Shown piece by piece: positions 13,801-25,800 of a stretch of 64,000 nt of DNA. This DNA is from Xiphophorus maculatus. Lineage: Eukaryota > Chordata > Actinopteri > Cyprinodontiformes > Poeciliidae. The DNA lies in NCBI RefSeq assembly GCF_002775205.1, contig NC_036457.1, forward strand, positions 8,324,024 through 8,388,023, given 5' to 3'. Below the pieces are notes generated by a model. The model saw only the letters and a program-made list of their open reading frames with translations, did no database searches and was not told where the DNA came from. The stretch's first letter is position 1; every line of letters starts with the position of its first letter. Both the position numbers and the translations under genes were made by a program.

Positions 13801-15023
13801 GCTTTTGTTGGTGCTTGAAAACATCGTTTTACACAATAAAACAAATGTAGTTTGCTATAGTTTATCCTAATAAACAAGGTCTATGAGGATAGTCACAACA
13901 TGATTAAGAATAAAAGTAAACATTTGTTAACAAGGAGCTTAATTGTGTTTTAGTTTTGTCAGTTTATATTTATGCAAAAGACAAAATATAACTTTGAGGG
14001 ACAGGAATGCAGATAAAAGGAAAATCACCTGTTAAGATGTGTAAATAAATTTGTGAAAGACATATCTATATTGCTACTTCTGAAGACCACTAGGTGTCAC
14101 TCCAGAGCAGCAACCAGCTCGGATGAAACTCCAGTAATCAGAAAATTAAAACAATTTCAAGTCCAAGAACACAATACTAGTAGAATTAATTTGTAAAGTT
14201 TCTACATTAATTCTTGCTCTTTTATATTTTAATGTTACATGCCCCTTTACATACAAATGCATCACCTTAAAATAAAATAGGTATCATTGAGAAGTTATAT
14301 TATTAAGTCGGTTAAAGTAGTTTGACTACTATTTAAATTCATTACACACTGTGATATATTGCAAGAGTTAATTTTGCTGATTAATTGCTACAGGTAATGG
14401 AAACCCAAAATTCTGTTTGTCTGAAAGTTGGAATATTTCATAAGACCAATAAAGAATATATTTCATTGCAAAAATTTCATTATATTGCTATCATAATCAT
14501 CAGAATTAACAGAAATAATTTTGACAGCTAGTAAGGCTTTTGTATGCTTACAAAGTAAATTGCTCTATAAAATCACTTTATGCCACTCTATTAAATGTAA
14601 AGTACAAGCTAAGTAATGGAAGCCTTAATGTTTTGGTTTTTACCTGAAACATCAGGACTTTTGTCTGCAAGTTACGTTAAAGATGTTAATTGTCCAGCTT
14701 TTTACTGAACTAATACACAATTGTACGGGTTCATATTTCTATGTAGGGTGTTTCATAAAGTGAAGAGTAGAAGTGCCCACATGAAGAGCCACGCGGAGCA
14801 GGAGAAGAAAGCTGCGGCTCTGCGGCAGAAAGAGGAGGAGGAGAAAGCAGCAGCGCAGGCTCGAGCCAGGAAGGCGGCGGCGGCAGCGGCAGCAGCAGCA
14901 GCAGCTGCAGCGGCGGCGGCTCATCAGGGAGGAGAGGGGGGTGGAGCTGCACAGCAGGGGGAGATCAGCAGCCAGGAGGACTCATCCGAAGGCGAGGACG
15001 ATGATGATGAAGACTGGCACTGA
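4098..15023 (+). CDS. mideas: MIDEAS: ELM2-SANT domain co-repressor scaffold
   Basis: Twelve coding exons: 4098-5609, 8734-8937, 10174-10516, 10596-10662, 10752-10894, 10980-11083, 11166-11241, 11317-11405, 11891-12034, 12637-12771, 12880-13046, 14747-15023. Phases agree throughout, giving 1086 aa (human MIDEAS about 1045). Order of parts: Gln-rich N-terminus (about 230-330), RRSRRLSREG and TRRRRRASKE basic motifs, a proline-rich block with PPYTPPPILSPV, ELM2 (about 709-790, beginning PRINIGQQYQAEIP), SANT (about 819-866, WTAEEKCYFNKG to EFYYSYKK), one C2H2 finger (FPCKKCGRVFHKV...HMKSH, about 989-1012), a poly-Ala run and an acidic tail ending EDWH. In the family, ELM2-SANT recruits HDAC1/2 in the mitotic deacetylase complex with DNTTIP1, in the nucleus. 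TRERF1 is the closest relative, but the N-terminus lacks its extra zinc fingers. The donor of the first coding exon, AAG|GTTTTT, is weak, so an intermediate exon in 5610-8733 is possible. Confidence 0.9.
4795..5083 (+). repeat. mideas: Coding CAG/CAA tract (poly-Gln) in mideas
   Basis: A His4 cluster is followed by about 23 consecutive Gln codons, then a longer Gln/His/Met/Leu-rich stretch. CAG and CAA alternate irregularly, which normally stabilises such tracts against slippage. The antisense strand is open as poly-Leu, but only as a mirror of this repeat. Human MIDEAS also has Gln runs at a comparable position. Confidence 0.9.
5610..8733 (+). other. mideas intron after first coding exon
   Basis: A 3.1-kb intron beginning with a poly-T stretch. 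Most of it is AT-rich with no recognisable gene. The exception is a GC-richer, CpG-containing patch at about 7905-8125, which might be an enhancer, an alternative first exon or an unrecognised exon. Confidence 0.5.
14087..14100 (+). promoter_or_regulatory. Possible CTCF-like core motif
   Basis: CCACTAGGTGTCAC in the last mideas intron resembles the CTCF core (CCASYAGRKGGC) with a mismatch. This is a weak single-motif match and may belong to repeat DNA. Confidence 0.2.
14240..14480. repeat. Old interspersed repeat, copy 2
   Basis: Contains ATTCATTACACACTGTGATA, then a block ending in AATGGAAACCCAAAATTC and CATAAGACCAATAAAG, a layout found in a very common fish repeat and shared in part with 1835-2020. 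It is intronic in mideas, between its last two exons. The superfamily is not assigned. Confidence 0.5.
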
Positions 15024-15625
15024 GTATGAACAAAACAGGGAAAAGAACCTCAAAGCAGGGGAATATTATGCAAACTGCATGCAGAGATGAACAAATGGAT
15101 GAAAGGGTTAAAAAAAAGCAACCAAAGTGTTGCCTGCAAATGGGCAGAATAAGCACAAAAACTTTGGTTTTCATGTCTTCCTGTTAATCTTTACACTGTT
15201 TTTTTTTTTTTTGACCAAAACTGTCTCCGTTTGACAGTTTTCCAGCTTCACAACATCAGCCTGGCTGTCACACTCCACATGCTCAGATACACCGTTTAAA
15301 TACTCAAGTTTGTTTTTTGTAAGACGCACTTACACAGTGTCTGTGCTTTTGCCAATATTGCCTTTTTATATCTTTTTATTTAATTACAAATGCATCAAAT
15401 TATTTTGCATTCTCATCGTGTGAACGAAACTATTAAGAAACAAGATCAGTTAAATCTGTCCTTTATCAGCTGGAGCCCATTTGACTAAACTTTGAAGGGC
15501 TTGAATGTAAAAACTAGAATGGGCTCAATATCAAAATTTTCCCAGATTATTACGTTTGTTCTAGACTTTATTTTTAAAAATTCTATAATGGACCTTTTTG
15601 AAATAAAAATGTACAAAAACTAAAT
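15024..15625 (+). other. mideas: mideas 3' UTR and candidate poly(A) signal
   Basis: Non-coding DNA follows the TGA stop. The first good AATAAA is at 15602-15607, so the transcript may end near 15625, but other AT-rich signals follow and the true end is uncertain. Confidence 0.45.
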
Positions 15626-18600
15626 ATTTATGATACAGCATTTGCAATGATCTTGGTAATATAAAGAATAATCATGTTGGCTTTATTATGGTAAATTGAA
15701 AATATATATTAAAAAGTCTATTGTTCAGAGAAGGCCATTTGTTTACTGTCATAAATTGAGCACATTGTTACTGCAAGATGTTTTTGCTCCAGATGCAGAC
15801 TGTGTTTTTTTTTTCTTTATGTATAATTGATCTGGTGCATTTATTCTCAAGAAAGAAAGTTGTGCACACATTCAGGGCTGCTAAGTTTTGCACTTTTGGG
15901 AATATTTGGAAAAATCGCAAAAGAACAACCTAAATAGATTTAAATAAAATTACAGGGAAAGTACACTGATTAAACAAACTTAAATTTCAACCACATACAG
16001 AGGCTAACATCCTTGACGTAGTTGTCCCAGATTCCCTGCCCAAGGCTATTTCCTGTTTATCTTCTCCTTCTTGCGCTGCCTTTTTTCCTGCCCAGCTACT
16101 GTTGGATAAAACCCACTAGTCCCACAAAAGTCCGTAACAATTTTATTTAGTTTAGGTAGACTTTTCAACCTATTTCAGTTACCTGAGGTGTTGTAAAAGA
16201 TGTTTTAAGTCCCTTACGGATGTCTTCTGAATTTTTTTGCCAAAATGTTTCAGATCTTCTGGGGTTTTAATCCGAACAGCCATAAGTTTTTTTTATGGTT
16301 ATTATTATTTGGTATTATTTTATCAATCAAATCAAAGTAATTTTATCTGCATACTGCCAAATTACACCAAAGTGAAAAGATGTTAAGTAGTATTTCATTT
16401 TAAGAAGGATTCATTGAATGAACCGATGTGGAGCTAAGACATTATTTTTGAAACTGACAAAAACATTTAATACTGAAAAACTATTTTGAAAATGAAAAAA
16501 TAATTGTTTGAAGTTCAAAGCTACTTTAAAAATTCAAGTTTTCCCCCCCTGCTTAAAAAAAAAATTGAGCCAGCTTTATGGCACCAATCTAGCTGCATAC
16601 ACTTACAGCTATTTATTAATAATTCAAAACTTTAATGAGTAGTTTTATCAATACTTCCAGCCACAACAAATTGAGGGAGTTTCCAGACTCCCTCAATATA
16701 CAGTAGGAGTCTAGTACCTGGTTCTGCTGGTACTGACATCCCAATATGCCTCTCACATCATCTTAGTCCATATTCTGGTGGGGTAGACATATTTTAGAGA
16801 CAAAGTTTCCTTACTATCATATATAAACCCTGCCAATTTATGAAAGGTCATGGGGCGAGTAATGCACAGAACAGGATACTAATACTTTGAGAAAATGTGG
16901 CTGAGCTAGCATGTAGATTTAGTCAAATCTATGTAACGAATGTGCTCACCTTTCTCATTAAGGGAATACAAAACTTTAATGAATCCCTGTATTCAGTGGA
17001 ATCCAACACTTCTTTGCAGTGGACACACAATGAAACCTCGATCAACTCAGTGAACTTTATTGATGTGAGGACATCTCACCCAAATAAATTAGTTTACTCA
17101 TGCACAACTCTTGCAGACATTTTTAACGCCACTGAGGCTTAGCTGTGCGGGTTGGGTGGGGTTGCAGCTGTTCTTCTGAGCAGTGGATGCTCTTATGTGT
17201 ACACCAAACTTAAAATAATCAGCCACACTTTATCTGTTATTCAAAGTTTCAATGTTCCTAACGTGGGCTTCCTTCTATGATACATAGTGTAATCTGTTTT
17301 TACAGTGCTCAGTGCTGAAGTCACTCTTGTGCAACAACAGACAGTCCTTCTGTGCTGATTAACTTATCTTGGGTTCAGTTTTGCAGTAAACCTGATCTCA
17401 CAGCAGCCACAGATTTTTTTTTTTCTTTTGAGGTTAAAGTTCAATTATGCCCTTTTTAACCCGAAAGCCAAAAGTGTTGCTGTTGGTATTTTAAAGATTT
17501 GTTAATTTATACAATTATAAATGTTAATTTATATTTCTTAAAATGTACTCACATCCCATGTCATGCAACGATCGCATGCTTAAGTGGTTTTTAATCGGGA
17601 TCTTATGTAATAGATCAACACAAAATATTTCATAGCTATGAGGTGGAAGGAACCAGAATAAAGAAAAAGAAAGTAATCCCTTCTATAATAACTTATGTTT
17701 CAACAATTGGATAAGTGATAACAACAATGCAACTCCTAAAACTTTTACTACAGAAATGTGAAAACATGAAACCTTCAAAATCTCAAAGTTTTTCCCAGCT
17801 GTTGTGTTTTGCATCATTTTCCATCAACCTGCTTAGACAATTACTTTGTAGATATAAGACAGTTTGAACTGCTTAATAAACTAGGTTTAAACTAAATAAA
17901 ACAGAAAAATCTGAGCATAGAAATATCTTCTAATTGAAGGTTTGTCCTCTTTTCCTCTTTGTCTGGCTGAAAGTAATCTTAAATGAACACGACTCTTTTA
18001 TACCTTTACTGTTTAAAGTAACAGTCTTGGTTTGTTGTTTGGGAGCCTTTTTATTTAACAAGGTTCTGCCATATTTCTACCCAGACACAAACCAATTTTC
18101 TCAGTGGTCGTTTTCCCGCTTTCGATCCAGCTTTTAAGTCGATTCCACAGTTTTTAGTCCGATTGAGGTTCAGGCCATTCCAGGAGCTTATCCTTTCAAA
18201 AACCAGGGTGGCTGGGTATTTTGGATAGCACCACTTTGTGCAAGTCTCAGCCAGTAAGTTGATGATTTGATAAGGTTCTGTTTGATCCAGATAATGCAAG
18301 AGGAACCTCCTGAATTATAATTTATGATCAAATCTGGTTCTTTTAAGCCAAATGGATAAAGAAAAAATATTTAATTAGTACCCCAAATATAAGAAACTAT
18401 GTGAACTATTTATGTAAATGTCTTTTAAAGAGATAAAATATTTGCTTCTTTAATTATAAATCCAATGCATGTTTTCTTTAAAGAGCAAAAAACTTGCATT
18501 GAATTCAGTGCATTGCAAAAGTATTCATGATCTAACGTTTTCCAAATATGTCATTGGGGTTTGCACATTTCCTGTGGTAAATCAACACAAAGTATTGCAT

Positions 18601-19700
18601 AATTAGAAATTAGAATAATAATTAGAATGCGTGGGGAAAAATATATTGATTTAAACATGTTTACAAATAAAAGCTGAAAATATAGCAGGTATATGCAAAA
18701 CCACCTTTGTCCAGCTGCAAGTTTTTTTGGGCATGTCTTTCAGCTTTAATCATTTAGAAACTAAATTTTTTTCACATTTTCTGCTTTGGCAAAACAAAAA
18801 ACTCAAGCTCAGATCAAATTTAATGGACAGTGTGTCTAAACATCAGATTTGAAGTCAAAAATTTAAAATCAGATTCACGTGGATATGTTTTAAACCTACA
18901 TATCACGTCTTTAGCAGCCTCTAACTGGTGTTTCTTCTAGGATTGGCCTGTATTTAACCCCTATTGACTCCCCCATCAAGTCCTGTATTGGTTCAGCTAC
19001 ACTTTCCCTGCTAGTATAAAAATCAGTCAGGATGAACCCACAAAATGTGCTCTACTGCGCGCTGAAAACCCTCTCCGTGCAACAGATTATGACTCAGGGG
19101 TCGATTCTGCGTCAGTGTGCTTCAGACTCTTTAGCAGCTGTAGGTAAAAGGTTATCATCCCTTTCTCTAAAAAAAAAAAACCTTCTTTGTTGTTTTCAGA
19201 AATATCAACTATCAATGTAATCACATTGTATTTGACCTATAAATCTTCAAGAAATAAATGTAAAGTGTGGTTAGTTTCAAGGTTTGCTGAAGGAGTTTCT
19301 TGAACATCTATTTTGAAAAGTTCAAGACCTCTCTACTTGAAGACAACCTCTGTGACTTTAAAATTAAAAACGAAATTATAAAATTAATGTCTGATAAATC
19401 TATTTGTGTGCTGCACTTTGAGGAAAACAAGCAATAAAAGTTAGGGATTGATAATAAATTAGCCATGATATGACACTGATCTGATTACATGATGTTCTGA
19501 TTCCTTTCATTTAGTTTTGGGGCAAATAGAAACGATTTCCTAACACATTTCTAGGAAAATAATATCTCCAGCATTCTCAATTAATAAGCCCTAAATAATC
19601 CTGAACCAAACATAATAAAAAAGGAGGGATTTCACACAATAATACTGAAAACCCCCACCCAATGCTGACAGACAAGTCTGTTTTACCTTTGGCCTGCCAC
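15626..19700. other. mideas-apob intergenic region
   Basis: AT-rich DNA without a credible gene. It contains decayed Tc1-like material (at least 18509-18990, probably also 17540-17660 and 18120-18300) and a short perfect hairpin at 16670-16697. Open frames here are short and unlike known proteins. Confidence 0.6.
18509..18990 (+). mobile_element. Tc1-like transposon relic
   Basis: Begins with a terminal-repeat-like sequence (GCATTGCAAAAGTATTCATG), followed by the sub-terminal block seen in many fish Tc1-like copies (AAATCAACACAAAGTATTGC), and later a block matching the transposase region in antisense (GGATTGGCCTGTATTTAACC). It is heavily decayed with no open frame. A similar sub-terminal block (GATCAACACAAAATATTTCA) occurs at about 17612. 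Confidence 0.55.
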
Positions 19701-19712
19701 AAGGACGGCTCA

Positions 19713-19772
19713 GACTTTGGAACCAGGGCAAGTTGCAACCAGTCATATACTGTAAGACTAGGGTCTATAAAA
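19713..19772 (+). promoter_or_regulatory. apob: apob promoter: liver-factor-like sites and TATA box
   Basis: TATAAAA lies at 19766-19772, predicting a start near 19795. Upstream are ACTTTGGAAC (19713-19722), resembling an HNF4 half-site arrangement, and GTTGCAAC (19732-19739), resembling C/EBP. Human APOB is driven by HNF4 and C/EBP sites close to its start, so the combination is plausible; factor assignments are inference. Confidence 0.6.
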
Positions 19773-19851
19773 GCCCACAGACACACACATAATGATTAGT
19801 CTTCAGAGAAAGAGGGAGACTCTCCACATCCTGTCGGAGCTAAAGCCCATC

Positions 19852-22800
19852 ATGTGGGGTAACAAGCTCTGCCTTTTGCTGCTTCTGGGCACCTCTACCC
19901 TCGCCCGTAAGTACACCGCTTTCATGTTGCGTTTAATAATAATTGAAATGTATCATTCATCGGTAGATAAAACTGAAATCAAAAGTATTGGCTAAATTTT
20001 ATTATTGTGTTTTTAAAAATTTAATGGCCACAGGGTTTGCTGCTAAATTGTTAGGGCCAACTTAACAATTAAACAGGCATCTATTTTTCCAACAAACACA
20101 TAACTAAGTAAATAATTTTAGTGTTAAAAATTTGATTATTGACCTTGCTTGCCAAGCTGAACTTCTGTCTTGATTTTCAGAGCAAGATGTAGGAGGTTTG
20201 GAAGAACAATCTCCAGTTTGCTTTTGTGAGTTGTCTTACTTTTCTTTTATTTAATCAGTTTTGTGATGAGACGTAACCAACTTATCAAACAGACAAAAAG
20301 GTGAAAGTTTTGATGGATGCATCCGTGTGTATATTATATTATATTATATTATATTATATTATATTATATTATATTATATTATATTATATTATATTATATT
20401 ATATTATATTATATTATATTGTATTGTATTGAAAAGAAATGTTTTGTTATTATTAAATTTAAACATCAGATTATTTAACCATTGAGAAAATTATTAGGGG
20501 TAAAAATAAATCCACATTTTGCTTTCCCTAGATTATTTTAAGAAGTCAAACTGATTATAATGTACTAAATAATATGCATTATAATTTAGATAACTGGCTA
20601 GTTTTTGCTGAATGCATGCAAATAGAAATATAAAATTGTTTTATTACTGCACATAAGCTTGATTACAAAAATGTTGCAACGTTTTACTATTTGAAACTTT
20701 TGCAAAAATCCTAATTTAATCAAATTTTTAGGTTTAATTCTTTTCACTGTAATTTATGAAGTTCACCTCTACGTAGAAAATTATTAAGAGCAAAAAAAAT
20801 TATACTTCACAAGACTATAGTGTGTATATCAGAACATGCTAAGTGCACTAAGAAACAGATAAGAAGGGAGTATAAAAATACGTAATTTCATATATACTTT
20901 TCCAAAACTTGTAATGTTGTAAGTTTGTTTTAATTTCATCAAATCCTAGTTTTAGAGTAGAACAAAATATGTATATGAATGATTTTGTTTATGAAACAAC
21001 ACTAAAATCTTCTAACTGGGTCATTTGAACTGCTTTCAGTGGCCAAAAGATACAAGAACTTCGGACGGTTTGTGTACAACTATGAAGCTGAGACCCTTAA
21101 CAGTGTAAATGGAGCATCAGACGACAAGAGTGGACCCAAAGTCTCCTGCACAGTAAGTCTTAAACCTGTAGTTATAATTGGGAAGTCCAAAAACTCATGT
21201 TACTTTTAACGTGTAACAGAAGTAACAAGAAAATGTTTCATTTGCTGCACAGGTTGAGATTGATGTGCCCCAGACGTGTCGTTTCATCGTCAGAACAACA
21301 GATTGTTCTCTCAGCGAAATCACTGATGTGGACCATGAGGGGAACCCGGTGTATCGGCCTGCTGCTGGTTCAGAGGATTTCAAAGCTGCAATGGCAAAGT
21401 AAGTAAAGTTGTTATCTGTCCAGGAAAGATTTCTTTTATTGTCTGTGTTCTTGGGTTCAACATCTTGGCACAGTCACCAAGAGATAAAAAAAAAAAAGCT
21501 GATGACCCAAATGCCAGGTTGGAACTTTAAACCCGTACCTGTTGCCAGGAACATCTTGAAGGTTGCAGTGGAAGGGCTCACTGATGTCAAGCTGTTCCCT
21601 GAAGAGGGTGAGCCTGTCAACATCCTGAACATCAAGAGGGGAATCATCTCCACTCTCATGGTGCCTGAAATTAACAAAGAGGAGACCAAAGAAATGGTAC
21701 ACAGACTTCTTTTTTTCCCTATTTAATATTTCACTCTTTATAGCTTCCAATTATTTCATGCCAAGTGAAGTTGACGAAGCTTGTGATGTGGAGTCATGCA
21801 AAGATAAACAAGTTGCACAATGGGTTGATAAGACGCCCCAACTGGGGGTGATAAATCATGCCCTGTAATATCGTGTCCTTACAGTGACAATCTCCAAATG
21901 CAGGTCAAAGTCTGAGATAAGTTATCGCCTTTTCGGCAACACCTGCTTCCATAATCGTTCAGGTTCATTGATTATCTGATTTAGGGACAGAGGGAACAGT
22001 TGCAATCAAACTTTGGCAACTTTGTTTTTGAATCCTCACAAAGCCTCTTGTCGTTTTTCAGCCCACCGTACATGGAGTGTGCTCCTCCGACTTCACCATC
22101 AACCTCGGCTCGGACGCCACAACCGAAGTGACCATCAGCAGGGATCTGTCCAAATGTGATGGCTTTGTAGCCCGCAGACAGAACACCAGCCCTCTGGCCC
22201 TCATCTCTGGCATGGTGAGAGCTCCTGCTGCTACTAGCTAATGTCTATATCAACTACAGAAACAGTGCCTAAAGAACTAGTTTTGATCTATTTAATGTCT
22301 TTTGCTTTCAGAACTACCCTCTGTCCAAACTGATCAGCAGCACTCAGACCTGTAACTACAAATTTGACAACCAGAAGAAGCACGTGACCAGTGGATCCTG
22401 CACAGAGAAGCATATCTTCCTGCCCTTCTCTTACAAGTAGGTTTTCTTTTGCCATGCTCCTTTTACTGTAGTAGATGACAGATTTGAAAATACATAGCTT
22501 TGAAAATTGTTCAAAAATACTTTCCACATTTGATTAAATACCTTTTTTTTTATTTTTACCATTCCTGGAAAAAGGAAAGAATATGGAATTTCAGCAGTAG
22601 TGAGCCAGACTGTGATGTTGAGAGAAACCTCCAAGATCAACGACAGAATCTTTGACCACAGTAAGTGCTTCATTGTCCAGAGTATTAATTTAAACAATTA
22701 CCAACCATATTCACGTTTCTGTAGTGTTTTAATCAATTCGGTTCTAAACCTACGCAGATGAAGCTTTCAAACTCCTGTCCATGGATGTTACTGATGACAA

Positions 22801-25800
22801 GTCCCCGGTGCAGACCAAGGACGCCGTTATTGCCACAATGCAGAAGCTGAACACTCTGTCTGAGACCAATGAGGGTGAGGAGCGTGCCAGTCTCTTCCAC
22901 AAGCTGGTGTCTGAACTTCGTGGCCTGAATGCCGATGTCCTGGCCTCCAATGTGGATGAGATGATGTCAGTCTCCAGTATTCTTACCTGGCAAGCTCTGG
23001 TTCAGTGTGGCACCCCAGAATGCACCAGCGGCATGCTGAAAATACTCAGAAACTTTGACCATGCTGCATATGATGTCGATGCTTTCGTCTATGCCCTGGG
23101 AATGCTTTCAAATCCCTCCCGCCTGATGGTGCTAGACATGCTGGCAATGGCTCAGTACAAACAGAGCAAACCCATCATGTATGCTCTGAGCAATGCAGTC
23201 AAAAGGTATGTGGGAGAAGTTGAACACTCAGTTGTAATTTATGCTTTGAATTAGTATCTAAACAGTTACTTCTTCATGTTTCTATAGACTGTACAAAGCT
23301 GAGGGAGTCACCCCAGAGATTACAGCTGTTTATGAGTACATGGCTGACCTCCTGGGCGCAGACTGCGCAGGCGAGAAAGAGCTGACCTTCTTAACCCTCA
23401 GGGTAGGTAACCATCTGTAGACATACCTGTCAAAATAAAATGTTAAATATAAAACCTAACATTTTCTTATGCTATTCCATCCAGGTTGTTGGTATCATGG
23501 GAGATGCAATGGAAGCAGCTAACCCTGAAATTAAGAACATCCTGCTGAAGTGCATGAGACAGCCTGCTACCACTTTGTCTGTGCAGCTCTCAGCCATCCA
23601 GGCCTTCAGGCGCATGTCTGTGACAGATGAGGTAACACCAACATTTCTCAGCATTTCCAATTTTGTAGTGACTAAAAAATACAGCTACTTTGAAAATTAA
23701 CCACCTGCTGTTGTTTTGTCCAGGTCCGCTCCAACATCCAAAGGGTCAGCCAGTACCCCAAGGGCGCCGTGCAGAAACGCCTGGCCGCTTACCTCATCCT
23801 GATGAGAGATCCTCAGGACAGCGACTTTGACATGGTGAAGAAGCTGCTAACCCAGGAACAGAACATGCAGATCAAGGCTTTTGTGTCCTCCCACATCCAC
23901 AACATCATTAACTCAACTGAATCACAGACAAAAAAGTGAGATTTTCTTATTCTGTGCTTTATTTTACTGAGGCACCATGAAGTGCTTTGCTAAATAAACT
24001 AACTATAATGTAAATACCTTTTTCTTAGACTTGGTGACAGAATCCTCCAAGCTTTGGGGAACACTGACATTTCCACGCACCATGACTACACCACAAAGTC
24101 TCGCAACTACAAACTGGGCATTGCACATAAGAACACGGAGGCCAGTATTCAGGGCAATGTAATTTTTGATCCCAACAACCAGTTGCCAAGAGAAGTCCTG
24201 TTGGAAACAACGCTGAAAGCTTTTGGGTACAGCTTGGATATTTGGGAGGTAAGTATAGCTCCCTTACCTGTGCTGGACATTTTTGAACAATCAATACCCA
24301 TTCACCCTGACATATATGCTAAATTTGCCTTCCACATAGTTTGGCATGGAGGGAAAAGGCTTTGAGCCGACCATCGAGGCTCTGTTTGGCGAGAACGGTT
24401 TCTTCCCTGACACCATTTCTAAAGCTTTGTACTGGGCTGAGGGCAAGATGCCACCAGAGATTCAAGAAGTTCTGGAAAAATGGGTTGCCCCCTTCAAATC
24501 AGAAAAACAAAACGTATGTACTTATTTGTATTCAGCATTTGCTGCTAGCTCAGCTTGCCTGAAGCACGGTGTATAACAGAGTTGCTTTTCTTCCTAAGGT
24601 TCCTGAAAACCTTGTGGGAGAAATTGTTCGCAACTTCAACAAGCTGCTGAGCAATCTGCAGAGTCAAGAGTCTCCAGAGGCTATGGCCTACCTGAACATC
24701 ATGGGAACTGAACTAGGTTACATCAAGGGCAATGATTTGAAGTTCATTATTGAAAATGTAATCATCAATGCAAGAACTTTCATGCACCATTCCAAGGTAT
24801 TGTTTTGTACAACAGTTTTCAATATTTTCTAACATAACTTTGTTCCTAAATACAACAATCCTAGAGCTCTAAAACTGTTTGTTCTTCCTTTCAGTTTAAC
24901 CTTAATAGGTTCTCGAACTTTGACACAGAGATGTTTGCACACTACATCTTCATGGACAACAAATTCACCTTGCCAACAGCATCTGGTTTGCCCATGACAT
25001 TCGCTCTGTCAGGCACATTTGCTCCTGGTGCCAAAGGAGGTCTTCACATTGCCCCAAACATGGTAATGCTTTTAATCCCTGTCCTCCAAAATATACTTTT
25101 TTCATTGCCATTTCATCTCTTCTTATTTTCATTTAGTACCTGCATACTTCAACTATAGCATATTTGTTGTTGTTAAATATTTTAATGAGTTGTCGATATA
25201 AATGTGTTCAAATCTCTTAAAAATGATCATTTATTAGAGTAGGTTATGGTTACAAACAAGCCCAGGCTAGGAAATTTTATGATGTCTGTTTTCATTCACA
25301 GAAGGAGCTGGTCTTCAGTCCCTCTGTTGGAGTTGAGTTCATGACCCAGATGGGAATCCACTTCCCTGAATATGTTGCCTCTGGTGTTGAGCTGCACACC
25401 AACATGTTCCACGAGAGTTCCCTCAAAGCCAAGATCACCATGGAGCAGAGAGAGCTGAAGCTCTCCATACCAGCTCCTAAGGACACCACAAAGCTCTTCA
25501 GAATCAGGTGACTGTCATAGTTAATAAAATTGATGTTTTAAGCATTTTAAACTATACAAGTTAGAATTATGTGTACTGTGTCACCAAGTGATACATTCCA
25601 GCTCATTGTGTTAGGTGATTAAACCTTTCCTGTTGACTCTCTTATTTTGTAGCAATAAAGTTGTGATTGTTGATGCTAAAAAGGCCACAAGGATTCCATA
25701 CAGACAGGGCAGATCAAAGTGCAGAACTCTCTTCTCTGGAATCAAATACTGCACCAACATGCTTTACTCCAACGCCCGTGACAAGAACACTGCTCCCTAC

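Noticed and set aside
21399-21548. Apparent one-base frameshift or a 17-residue insertion at the start of apob exon 5
   Set aside because: Acceptors at 21516 and 21473 gave a premature stop or a strange lysine-rich insert. The acceptor at 21547-21548 (CCTGTTGCCAG|GAAC) restores phase and gives [13 protein letters not shown], the same length as the human segment, so the gene is intact.
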